Source: Emiliania huxleyi CCMP1516
Lineage: Eukaryota > Haptophyta > Isochrysidales > Noelaerhabdaceae
Length of the DNA: 35,375 bases
Reading direction: 5' to 3'
NCBI RefSeq assembly: GCF_000372725.1
Contig: NW_005200659.1
Location: forward strand, 217,529-252,903
Numbering within the stretch: the first letter of the stretch is position 1; the number at the start of each line of letters is the position of its first letter. The notes under the pieces are model-generated. The model had not been told where the DNA came from. It ran no database searches and was given only the letters and a program-made list of their open reading frames with translations. A program made the position numbers and the translations under genes. This document shows, in pieces, positions 26,701-34,966 of the stretch.

Positions 26701-27205
26701 TGAACAGGTGCGGCGTCAGGCGCACGCACGCGGGCGCCTCGCACCTCCGCCCGCTGCGCCACGCCGCCACCGGAGCGGTTTGCGGTTGGGCCGAGGAGAA
26801 GAAGGAGCGGTGGCGGCGCGGCGCGACGGTCAAGGACCGGGGCGAGCCGTGCCACATCCAGCACGTCCTGCAGGTGAAATCTCCCCAGATCTCCCCAGAT
26901 CTCCCCAGATCTCCCCATACCTCCACATCCAGCACGTCCTTCAGGTGACTTGGAGCCGAGATGCAGCTGCGATAGCTGACATCGCGCCGAGATGGGAGCC
27001 GAGATGCACAGCCGAAATGCAATCGAGAGGCAGCCGAGATGCAGTGGAGAGGCTGAGTCGCGCTACACAGCCGAGAGTTAAATACAGACGTGTGCGTGTA
27101 CTGCAGGTGGTCAGCGGCGCGCGGGGCGGAGGAGAGGAGGGCGAGGCGGAGGTGGCGGCGGCCGCGTTCGCAAACTCAGTGCGCGTCTTTGGACTGGCGT
27201 CGTGA
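23607..27205 (+). CDS. TATDN1: TatD-family metal-dependent deoxyribonuclease (TATDN1-like)
   Basis: Metal-dependent TIM-barrel DNase. Nine exons join in frame to 420 residues: 23607-24062, 24142-24312, 24453-24474 (22 nt), 24852-24911, 25319-25487, 26039-26073 (35 nt), 26453-26537, 26708-26873, 27107-27205. Family blocks: [45 protein letters not shown] (metal Glu218), LFLHNR (His255), VVHSFDG (His282), [23 protein letters not shown] (Asp330), [14 protein letters not shown], and a final helix [12 protein letters not shown]. Like other TATDN1 proteins it lacks the HxH motif. An extra N-terminal stretch of about 70 residues with a poly-Pro run is present, perhaps for targeting. Introns are 79-551 nt, mostly GC-AG, swollen by CTCCCC satellites and generally opening with a copy of the next exon's first bases. 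AATAAA lies 26 nt after the stop. Confidence 0.9.
24475..24640 (+). repeat. Three tandem copies of a 60-70-bp unit in a TATDN1 intron
   Basis: Each copy starts CGCAGCCTCTAGCTCAGAGC and runs into GGCTAGATGGGGAGATATGG (the third copy is incomplete). The first follows the donor directly, and its start resembles the beginning of the next exon (GTGAGTGCGGCCTC). Confidence 0.85.
24696..24849. repeat. ACATCTCCCC satellite, about 15 perfect copies
   Basis: Homogeneous 10-bp array running straight into the acceptor (CATCTCCCAG at 24842-24851) of TATDN1 exon 4. The repeat itself supplies the polypyrimidine tract. Confidence 0.97.
24926..25150. repeat. GGGGAGATNTGGC/GGGGAGATNTGG satellite
   Basis: Degenerate 10-bp purine-rich array in the first half of intron 4 of TATDN1. 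It is complementary to the ACATCTCCCC array that ends the same intron (about 25225-25315). Confidence 0.95.
25225..25315. repeat. CATCTCCCC/GACCTCCCC array before TATDN1 exon 5
   Basis: Pyrimidine-rich 10-bp units ending in the acceptor CCCCGCAG at 25311-25318. Inverted relative to 24926-25150. Confidence 0.93.
25958..26052 (+). mobile_element. Introner-like intron core flanked by direct repeats
   Basis: CTGCTCTCGCTCGG occurs at 25959-25972 and again at 26040-26053, bracketing a segment that contains CCCACGGGACTGAACCCACG, a GAACCCA/TGGGTTC hairpin and a CACGTAG acceptor. The core matches the SEPSECS intron (19443-19510, minus) at about 39 of 40 positions from CCCACGGG to CTGGAG. Both copies are in the sense orientation of their host genes, which are on opposite strands. 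Confidence 0.75.
26142..26464 (+). repeat. Five tandem copies of a 3' splice junction in a TATDN1 intron
   Basis: The unit [20 protein letters not shown] starts at 26142, 26215, 26298, 26371 and 26444 (periods 73, 83, 73, 73), separated by CATCTCCCC/CATATCTCCCC runs. Each copy has the acceptor CACTAG plus the first bases of exon 7. Only the last leads into coding sequence (AAGACGGAGGC). Confidence 0.92.
26852..26948 (+). repeat. Duplicated 5' splice junction of TATDN1 exon 8
   Basis: 26852-26877 (exon 8 end plus GTGA donor) recurs at 26923-26948 with one mismatch, 71 bp downstream inside intron 8. The spacer is made of CCCAGATCTC units. The second copy is a potential alternative donor. Confidence 0.9.
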
Positions 27206-27230
27206 CAGTTCCAGTCGTGAAGCTTTACTC

Positions 27231-27236
27231 AATAAA
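27231..27236 (+). promoter_or_regulatory. Candidate polyadenylation signal of TATDN1
   Basis: AATAAA in the context TTTACTCAATAAAGCG, 26 nt after the TGA of the TATDN1-like gene. Confidence 0.5.
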
Positions 27237-27629
27237 GCGCCATCTTACACGCGTGTACAGGAACACCTCGGAGTCGGACCACGCGCACAAACCGTACACG
27301 TACTCTCCCGCCCTCCAGCCTCCTGCTGCACCCGTCGAGCGTGCCCCCCGTTGCGCCCTCTGCCCCACCTCCTCCTCACGTCCTCACAGCCCCGGCGCCC
27401 ACGCCTCGATCTTCTTAGTTCTTTGTGGCAGCAGCTGGTCCCGCGACAGATCCTCACCGTGGCCTAGGCAGCCGGTGTCCGTGGCCCCAAGTGAGGACAG
27501 CGCCGTCGGCGGTGAGGACGAGGCCATGCGTCCCCCCAGCCGCCACAGCGACGACGCGCTGCCCCGCCAAGGCCGTCGACCGATGGTGAAACAGAACTCA
27601 AGTCTCGGAAATGATGGGCGGGTTGCAGA
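27237..27629. other. Intergenic, no gene seen
   Basis: Separates TATDN1 from the NHL/BTB gene. Open frames are short and lack domain character; no repeats were noted. Confidence 0.4.
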
Positions 27630-29319
27630 ATGACGGTCGCGGCTGGCTTCGAGGCGCCCCTCTTTGGCGCGCGCGTCTTCGGCCAGGTCACCACGCTGCC
27701 GCTCGAGGACGAGGACGGCACCACGCAGCCTTTCGACGACGAGGACGGCATTCTGGCAGCGCGCAACGTGTACGGTGTCGTGAGCGATCGCGCGGGCGCT
27801 TGGTACGTCACCACTGATGACTCAGTGCTGCACGTCTCTGCGGCCGGGCGCGTGCGCAGCGTGGCAACCCTGGAAGGCACCCTCCCACGCGGCGTCACCA
27901 TCAGCCCCGACGGCAGCGCTCTGTTTGTGACAGACTACAGCAACCACAAGATCATGCAGGTGGAGGCTGCGGCCGGCGCGGTGACCACTCTCGCGGGCAG
28001 TGGCACCGAGGGCAGCGCTGACGGCGTGGGTGGCGCGGCGCAGTTCAGTCGCCCAAACGGCGTCGTCATCAGCTCCGACGGAAGGGCGCTGTTTGTGTCG
28101 GAGTGGGGCAACCACAAGATCCGGCGGGTGGAGGTGGCGACGGGCGCGGTGACCACGGTGGCGGGCAGCGGCACTCGCGGCAGCACTGACGGCGTGGGTG
28201 GCGCGGCGCAGTTCTACTACCCACACGGCGTCGCCATCACCGGACGGCAGCGCTCTGTTTGTCACTGACTTCCGCGGTTTCAAGATCCGGCGGGTGGAGG
28301 TGGCGACGGGCGCGGTGACGACGGTGGCGGGCAGCGGGGCCGGGGGCAGTGCTAATGGCGTGGGCGGCGCGGCGCAGTTCTACTACCCACACGGCGTCGC
28401 CATCAGCCCAGACGGCAGCGCTCTGTTTGTGGCAGACCACTTCAACCACAAGATCCGGCGAGTGGAGGTGGGGACTGGCGAGGTGACGACGGTGGCGGGC
28501 AGCGGCACTCGCGGCAGCGCGGATGGCGTGGGCGGCGCGGCGCAGTTCAACAGTCCATACGACATCGCCATCAGCACCGACGGCAGCGCTCTTCTGGTTT
28601 GCACGAGCGGCTCCCTCCGCCAGGTCTGCGTGTCGGCGCCTCCTCCGCCTCCCACCTTCGCGCCGATTGTGGTGCCGCCCTCGACCCTGGTGGCCGACCT
28701 CGGAAAGGCGTGCGGCGACCCCGATCTCCCTGAGGGCAAGGTCACCTTCATCGTCGGCGATGACGCGGAGCGCTACGAGCACGTGAGCAAGAACCTGCTC
28801 TGCATTCGGTCCGTGTTCTTTCGGACCATGTTCGGCATCGGCATGAAGGAGCGCGACGCCGCCGAGGTCACGGTGCGCGAAACCGACCTCACCACCTTCA
28901 CCGCCCTCGTCCGCTACCTCTGCACCGACCAGCTCGACCTCGGCGAGGAGGAGGGCGGCAGGGCGCAGCGCGCGCTCGACCTGCGGCAGCTGGCGCAGAT
29001 GTACCAGGTGCCGCGCCTCGAGCTGCTCTGCGCGCAGGCGCTGCAGGAGAGCGTCGCGCCGGCGACCGCCGTGCCGCTGCTCGAGGCGGCGCACGCGACG
29101 GGCGACGGGCGGCTCCTCGCGCAGTGCCGCCGCTATGTGGCCGACAACGCCGCCGAGGTGCGGGCGAGCGGCGGCGTGGAGCAGCTGCGCGACTTTGGCG
29201 TGGCCAAGGGGCTGCTCGGCGACGCGCTCGACCAGGTGGCGGAGCTCAAGGGGGCGGTGGCGGCGCGCGACGCGGAGCTCGAGGAGAACCGCAACCGCAC
29301 GCAGGGCGGAGGAGCCTGA
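27630..29319 (+). CDS. NHL-repeat/BTB-domain protein with a 2-nt frameshift
   Basis: ATG at 27630, stop TGA at 29317-29319. The N-terminal half has about four to five NHL-type beta-propeller repeats: GVTISPDGSALFVTDYSNHK, RPNGVVISSDGRALFVSEWG, KIRRVEVATGAVTTVAGSG, GVAISPDGSALFVADHFNHK. The C-terminal half has a BTB/POZ domain (GKVTFIVGDDAERYEHVSKN, IRSVFFRTMFGIGMKERDAA, FTALVRYLCTDQLDL) and a BACK-like helical region ending in a short coil. BTB proteins often serve as cullin-3 adaptors, and the propeller would bind substrate; that role is inference. At 28238-28243 the repeat lacks two bases compared with its siblings (ATCACCGGACGG against ATCAGCCCAGACGG). This shifts the frame, splitting the gene into about 204 and 358 codons. 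It is either a real lesion, an allele or a sequencing error. No introns were seen. Confidence 0.8.
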
Positions 29320-31311
29320 AGGCTGAAACGATTGCTCGCGGAGCTGCGCGCTCGCGACCCCCCCTCCGGCGTACGTTAGCGGCGTACTTTACCGCTACCG
29401 GCGACGCGGCGGGATGCGCGCGAGCGACCCGGTCAAGTACGCCGCCGCGGAGAGACGACACTGCGCGGGAGGGAGAGCAGCGGGTTTTGTATCCTGCCTA
29501 TACGGCCTAGCTGCCATAAAGTCAGCGCCACCCCGCATGGGCCCGCCGGGCGCCGCCAGTCTGCAGTCACCGCCGCGGCAAAACCTGCCGCTAAAAGCCG
29601 GCGGGCCGGCGCGCGGCGCGGCGCGCCAGACGAGAGACGTGCGCCGCGCGGAGGCGAAGCGTCACGGACGAGAGGTTCAGGTTGCGTTCCCGAGCGAGGA
29701 CGGAGCTGCAGCAGGGGAGGAGTTAACATGCACATTCCGAACAACTCAGGTAAGAATGACACAGTGAGTCCAGGACTGCACGAGATTGTTCGCGCGCAAA
29801 TGGTAAATGCTGACTGTGTCTGTGACATTCTATAGCGCCGCCGTGGGCCGTTAGCCCCACCCGGCGCGAAAAGGAGCGGCGGACATCGGCGTCCCGGGCG
29901 GCGCAGTGCCCGCGCGGCGGGTTGCGCCTAAAATGATCCCGCCGCTTCGCTCGATGGCGCCGCGCTCTCCTCGAGAGATCTCCTCGAGAGATCTCCTCGC
30001 TCAAGGCGAGGGGAGGCCGGAGACGCCTCGGGGGCGCACCCGGGCATCTCCTACTCCCCATGCGGCTCACAAACCGTTGCAAACATGTCAACCCGGCCCA
30101 ATTTGTTTTCGGACCGTTGCTGTTTTTTTTGGAATGGAACCTGCACCAAAGTTCCTCAAGGTCGGCACATTGTTTTCATGGGCGACTCGGGGACACTCAA
30201 AGCCGCTAAGTCTTTTTTTCGCCGCGTACAGAGGAGCACGTGCTGCAAACGCACCGCCAAGGCCGCCTCGTGAGCCGGCGAGCCGAGCCCTGTTCATAGC
30301 AGAACGTGTGGACGGCGTCGCTTCACACCTCGAGCCGTGAACGCCGTCCGGCAACTTCTCACCGCCCCAAGGGCGCTCCGCGCCGTGCAAACGGCGCCGA
30401 GCGCGTAGCGCAGCACACGCGCGACACGCCCCTTGCACGGCGTCTGATAAAACGGCGCCTCGAGCCCTATCCGAGTCGAATAGTGAGAAAAGCGTCTCTT
30501 CACACCTCAAAGCCGTTAGGTCTTTTTCGCCATCAAACCGCTCTAGCGGCGCTGCGCCCCGCGTGGAGAGCGCGGCGCGTGAAGAGGAGCACGCGCTGCG
30601 GCGGCGCTGATCCGGCGGGCGGCGGCGCCGTGGTCGCCGGCAAGCCACTCGCTCTTCCCCGCGCCGGCCCGCGCGCGGGCGGCGCTCCTCGTCCTCTCGA
30701 TCTACGAGATCCACGAGCTGTCTTTGAGTTGCGCTCACGGCCGACGGCGCTGTCTTTGAGTTGCGCGCACCGTGCTGCTGCACGCGGTGGCGAGCGAGGG
30801 AGAAGAGTAGAGTGCGAGGACGCACGACGGGACGTATACTACCGCGCGGCGTCGTTGTGCTCGTCTCTTGGCGAGCTCAAGCTGCTGCTGCCGGCGTTGC
30901 ATTCGAACACAGCTTCGCCCCCGGGCGAGGACGTGTGTAGGTGTTTGGGCGGGGGTAGAATGCATCTCTTACCTGCAGTGTCCTCACACAGCCGCGCAGG
31001 GCGTAGCCAAGCAGCCAACAACCTTGGGGTGAACCCCTGTCTGGTGTCTGTGGGTGCGCGCTGCCCAAGTGCACAAGTGTGTGGAACGCAAAAGCAAGGG
31101 CAGGTCGGAGCTTACCGGAGCTTACCAGGTCGGAGCTTACCTGCCGCGACCCGCACCGCCGCCGCCGCTCTCCAGCCGCCAAACGCGGCACCAGCGCCGC
31201 CGGCGCCTCTCCCATCTCACCACCTGCACCCACCGCCGCCGCTCTCGCCACGCCCACGGTTCCGTTGAAACCACAGCGCCCGCGTGACGGCCGCCCTGTA
31301 CTCGCACCGGG
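29320..31311. other. Long non-coding or uninterpretable stretch
   Basis: No gene could be supported in about 2 kb. It holds decayed repeats: TCCTCGAGAGATC three times near 29970-30000; AAGCCGCTAAGTCTTTTT at about 30200 and AAGCCGTTAGGTCTTTTT at about 30511; GAGGAGCACGTGCTGC/GAGGAGCACGCGCTGC; CTTCACACCTCGAGCCGT/CTTCACACCTCAAAGCCGT. GGAGCTTACC occurs three times at 31110-31141, which on the minus strand reads as three strong 5' splice sites (GGTAAGCTCC). A Pro/Ala-rich plus-strand stretch at 31143-31268 could be an upstream exon of the RRM gene, but is not secure. Confidence 0.4.
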
Positions 31312-31758
31312 ATGCCAGCGGGCGCGGCACCGCGCGTCGGCGGCGGCGGCGGCGTCAAGCGATCGCGCTATGACGACGCGCAGAGGGGCAGCGACGACAC
31401 GCTCTGCCTGAGGCGGCTGCCGGAGTGGGTCGGCGAGGACAGCCTGGCGGGCCTGGTGAGCAATCTGCCCGGCTACCGCCACCTCAAGCTCCTCCCCACC
31501 AACGGGACGAAGACGCTGTTTGTGCTCTTCGAGAGCGCGAGCCTCGCAGCCGCCGGGCTCGAGGCGCTGCAGGGCAGGGAGGTCTGCGGCTCCGGCGGGC
31601 AGCCGCATAGGGTCGAGGTGGAGATCGCGCGCCGGTCGCTGCAGCTCTCCCCGCCACGCGACTATAGGAGCGGGAGAGGCGGCCTCCGCGGTGCGCGGGG
31701 CCGTGTCGGGTCGAGACCCCGATTGAAGGTTCGGGATGTCGGTCGGGCTGTGTTTTGA
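31312..31758 (+). CDS. Small RRM-domain RNA-binding protein
   Basis: ATG at 31312, TGA at 31756-31758, 148 residues. After a Gly-rich start and a basic KRSRYDD segment comes one RNA-recognition motif, residues about 28-105. It shows an RNP2-like strand (TLCLRRLP), a helix (EDSLAGLVSNLPGY), an RNP1-like strand (KTLFVLFESASLAAAGLEAL) and a closing strand (HRVEVEIARRS). The C-terminus is Arg/Gly-rich (YRSGRGGLRGARGR), common in RNA-binding proteins. The RNP1 aromatic positions are partly kept (F-V-L-F). An upstream exon is possible. The overlapping minus-strand frame looks like a shadow. Target RNA is unknown. Confidence 0.65.
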   Translation: MPAGAAPRVGGGGGVKRSRYDDAQRGSDDTLCLRRLPEWVGEDSLAGLVSNLPGYRHLKLLPTNGTKTLFVLFESASLAAAGLEALQGREVCGSGGQPHRVEVEIARRSLQLSPPRDYRSGRGGLRGARGRVGSRPRLKVRDVGRAVF

Positions 31759-32038
31759 TATCTGAAAACAACTTAGCACGCGGCGCACCGCGCAACACGC
31801 GCAAAAAAGCGCACAACCGGTGCGCGCAGTGCATGGCGGCAGGGAACACCCGCCAAGTGTGGGCGGTGTGTACCCCAAGCGCGAAAGTAGCAAGAACTAC
31901 TGGTCCGTTCACATCAAGCACGCTCGCGAAGGATCGCGTTCCCCGGCGCTGCGCTGCGCGGGCTTGGGCACCGCTTGGTAGTTGGTCCCTTGCCCCCCGT
32001 TGCGGTAGATGCTAAAATCTTCACCGCGCGTTGGGGGC
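31759..32038. other. Convergent 3' intergenic region
   Basis: Between the stop of the RRM gene (plus) and the stop of the ankyrin/U-box gene (minus). No gene, repeat or clear polyadenylation hexamer recognised. Confidence 0.45.
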
Positions 32039-34966
32039 TCAAGGTGACGCCCGCGCCTCCTGCCACTCTCGAATCGTCCGGCGCAAGTTGTGGTTCGGGA
32101 TCAGGATACTATGCTCGAGCTCGCCGCCGGTCAGCGGGCTCGTCGACTTGGTCGCAAGCCAACGCTCGATCGCCGTCCGCTCATACGACTGCCCATCGGC
32201 CGCCACGACTGGCTCGACCATAATCTCGGTCGTGATCGGGCAGATGAAGTCGGCCGGCGGCTCCTCCTCCTCCTTCGCAACCGGCGCCTCGGCAGCAGCC
32301 GACGGCGAACCAGCCTCGGTCGCAGCGACAAGCGTCCGCTCCTCCACCACCGGCCTCGCTCCCTCCAGCCTCGCGCTCTCCTCGAGCGCCGCCGCCAGCT
32401 CCGCCTCCTCTACCGCCGCCGCCGCCTCGCCCTCTCCCGCCTCTTCCGCCTCATCCTCGGGCTCGTGCGACGGCCCAGCGCTTCCGCCGCCACCCCTCCC
32501 CTTCTTCTTCTTCTTCTTACCCTTCTTGCTCTCCTTGGCGCGCCCCGCCTCCTTCTCCGCCTCCTCCTCCGCCAACAGCGCCTCGGCATGCCGCGCCGCC
32601 TCCGCCTCTGCCGCCGCACTCTCCACCGCCATCGCCGCTGCCTGCGCCGCCGCGTGCTCCTCGAGGGCGCGCACGCACTCGCTGTGGCCCCTCCCTTCGG
32701 CCAGCTGCAGCGCCGTCCTGCCGCCCGCATCGCAGGCCGTCGTATCCGCGCCCGCCCGCAGCAGGAGGCGCACACTGGCGGGGTGGCCGTTGGCGGCGGC
32801 AACCATCAGTGCGGTGCCGCCGTAAATGTTCTGCAGCTTGATCTCCGCGCCGCGCTGAAGCAGCAGCTCGACCACCCGCTCGTGGCCTTCGATGGCGGCG
32901 AGAATCAGCGCGGTGTCGCCGTCACTCTTCTGCAAGTTGGCATCCGCGCCGTGCTGCAGCAGCAGCTCGACCACTCGCTCGTGGCCTTTGGTGGCAGCGT
33001 GCATCAGCGCGGTGAAGCCGTCGCTGCTCTGCAGGTTGATCTCCGCGCCGTGCTGCAGCAGCAGCTCGACCACTCGCTCGTGGCCGCGGTTGGCGGCGAG
33101 CATCATCAGCGTGATGCTGCTCCCATCGCCCGCCCGGCAAGTCGCATTTACCCGCCCGCCGCTTTCGAGCCACGCCAACAGCGCCGCCTCGTCGCCATTG
33201 AGAGCTGCTGCCACCGCTTCGTTGGGAAGGCTGCCCAAGGCCACGGCCCTCGCTCCCGCCGCCGCCTCGCCCGAGGAAGCACCGCCCGCGCCGCCCGCCG
33301 CCGCCTCGCGGTGGCTCGCAGTCACCTCTGCGATGTGCTGCCGGAAAGCCTCAACGCACTCGGCGTGGCCCTCCTCCCTGGCATACTGCAGCGCTGACTT
33401 GCCGTCCTCAGTGCGCAACTTTGTATCCGCGCCCGCCCGCAGCAGGCGGAGCACGGCGGCGGGGTGGCCTTGGCAAGCGGCACACATAAGCGCGGTCCAG
33501 CCGTCGCTGCCTTGCAGGTTGACCTCCGCACCGCACTGAAGCAGCAGCTCGACCACCCGCTCGTGGCCCTCCTGGGCAGCGAGCATCAGCGCTGTGCCGC
33601 CGTCGCTGCCTTGCAGGTTGACCTCCGCACCGCACTGAAGCAGTAGCTCGACCACCCGCTCGTGGCCCTCCTGGGCAGCGAGCATCAGCGCGGTGCTGCC
33701 GATGCTGTTCTGCAGGTTGGCAACCGCGCCGCGTTGAAGCAGCAGCTCGACCACCCGCTCGTGGCCCTTCTGGGCGGCAACCATCAGCGCGGTGATGCCG
33801 CTCACATCGCCTACCACGCGCGTCGCATTGACCCCCCCGCCGCTGTCAAGCCACGCCAGCATTTCTGCCTCGTCGCCGTCGAGAGCTGCTTCCAGCGCCT
33901 CTTTGGAAAGGCTGCCCAGCGTAACGGAAGAGGCCGCCGCCCTCGCTCCCACCGCCGCCTCGACCGAGGAAGCGCCGCCCGCGCTGCCCGCCGCCGCCTC
34001 GCGCCGGCCCGCAGTCACCTCCGCGATATGCTGCCGGAAGGCCTCGACGCACTCACTGTGGTCATTCTCCTTGGCCATCTGCAGCGCGGACTTGCCGTCT
34101 GCAGCGCGCAGCTTTGTATCCGCGCCAGCCCGAAGCAGGCGGAGCACGACGGCGGGGTGGCCATGGAGGCCGGCGCGCATCAGCGCGGTGTCGCCGATGC
34201 TGTCCTGCTTGTTGACCTCCGCGCCGCGCTGAAGCAGCAGCTCGACCACCCGCTCGTGGCCGTCGCCGGCGGCGCCCATCAGCGCGGTGACGCCCTTGCT
34301 GTTCTGTAGGTTGACATCCGCGCCATGCCGAATCAGCAGCTCGACCACCCGCTCGTGGCCGTAGCGGGCGGCGGTCATCAGCGCGGTGTAGCCGTCGCTG
34401 TTCTGCAAGTCGATCTCCGCGCCGCGCTGCAGCAGAAGCTCGTTCACCCGCTCGTGGCCGTCCTGGGCGGCGAGCATCAGCGCGGTGCCGCCGTCGCTCC
34501 TCTGCAGGTTGATCTCAGCGCCGCGCTGAAGCAGCATGTCGACCACCCGCTCGTGGCCGTCCTGGGCAGCGAGCATCAGCGCGGTGAAGCCGTCGCTCTT
34601 CTGCAGGTTGACGTCCGCGCCGCGCTGAAGCAGCATGTCGGCCACCCGCGCATGGCCGTAGTAGGCGGCGCCCATCAGCGCGGTGCCGCCATTGCTGTTC
34701 TGCTTGTTGACCTCCGCGCCGCGCTGAAGCAGCAGCTCGACCACTCGCTCGTGGCCGTTGAGGGCGGCGTGCATCAGCGCGGTGACGCCGGTGCCCACAT
34801 TGCCTGCCCAGCAAGTCGCATTGACCCGCCCGCCGCTTTCGAGCCACGCCAGCAACGCCGCCTCGTCGCCTCGCCCGGCCGCTGTCCACACCGCACGGGG
34901 AAGGCTGCCGGTCTCCGCCACGGTGTTAGCTAGCTCGTGCACCTCATTGGGCGCTTCCTCCGCCAT
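32039..34966 (-). CDS. Ankyrin-repeat U-box protein, probable E3 ubiquitin ligase
   Basis: Single uninterrupted frame of 975 residues, ATG at 34966, TGA at 32041-32039. Three ankyrin modules each start with GDEA-x-LLAWLESGG-x-VNAT and continue with repeats of the type DGFTALMLAAQDGHERVVEL LLQRGAEVN. Modules start near 34890, 33885 and 33190 and are joined by Ala/Gly-rich linkers after HIAEVTA. A long Ala/Glu helix follows with a strongly basic KKGKKKKKKGRGGGG stretch (possible nuclear signal, near 32500-32525). The C-terminal 75 residues are a U-box: PADFICPITTEIMVEPVVAA, GQSYERTAIERWL, PNHNLRRTIREW. U-box domains recruit ubiquitin-charged E2; ankyrin arrays would choose the substrate. Intronless, unlike most genes in the window. 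Confidence 0.9.
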   Translation of the reverse strand: MAEEAPNEVHELANTVAETGSLPRAVWTAAGRGDEAALLAWLESGGRVNATCWAGNVGTGVTALMHAALNGHERVVELLLQRGAEVNKQNSNGGTALMGAAYYGHARVADMLLQRGADVNLQKSDGFTALMLAAQDGHERVVDMLLQRGAEINLQRSDGGTALMLAAQDGHERVNELLLQRGAEIDLQNSDGYTALMTAARYGHERVVELLIRHGADVNLQNSKGVTALMGAAGDGHERVVELLLQRGAEVNKQDSIGDTALMRAGLHGHPAVVLRLLRAGADTKLRAADGKSALQMAKENDHSECVEAFRQHIAEVTAGRREAAAGSAGGASSVEAAVGARAAASSVTLGSLSKEALEAALDGDEAEMLAWLDSGGGVNATRVVGDVSGITALMVAAQKGHERVVELLLQRGAVANLQNSIGSTALMLAAQEGHERVVELLLQCGAEVNLQGSDGGTALMLAAQEGHERVVELLLQCGAEVNLQGSDGWTALMCAACQGHPAAVLRLLRAGADTKLRTEDGKSALQYAREEGHAECVEAFRQHIAEVTASHREAAAGGAGGASSGEAAAGARAVALGSLPNEAVAAALNGDEAALLAWLESGGRVNATCRAGDGSSITLMMLAANRGHERVVELLLQHGAEINLQSSDGFTALMHAATKGHERVVELLLQHGADANLQKSDGDTALILAAIEGHERVVELLLQRGAEIKLQNIYGGTALMVAAANGHPASVRLLLRAGADTTACDAGGRTALQLAEGRGHSECVRALEEHAAAQAAAMAVESAAAEAEAARHAEALLAEEEAEKEAGRAKESKKGKKKKKKGRGGGGSAGPSHEPEDEAEEAGEGEAAAAVEEAELAAALEESARLEGARPVVEERTLVAATEAGSPSAAAEAPVAKEEEEPPADFICPITTEIMVEPVVAADGQSYERTAIERWLATKSTSPLTGGELEHSILIPNHNLRRTIREWQEARASP

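Noticed and set aside
33792..34933. Plus-strand frames opposite the ankyrin gene
   Set aside because: They mirror the repeated ankyrin codons. The minus frame has the ankyrin and U-box signatures, a proper start and a proper stop.
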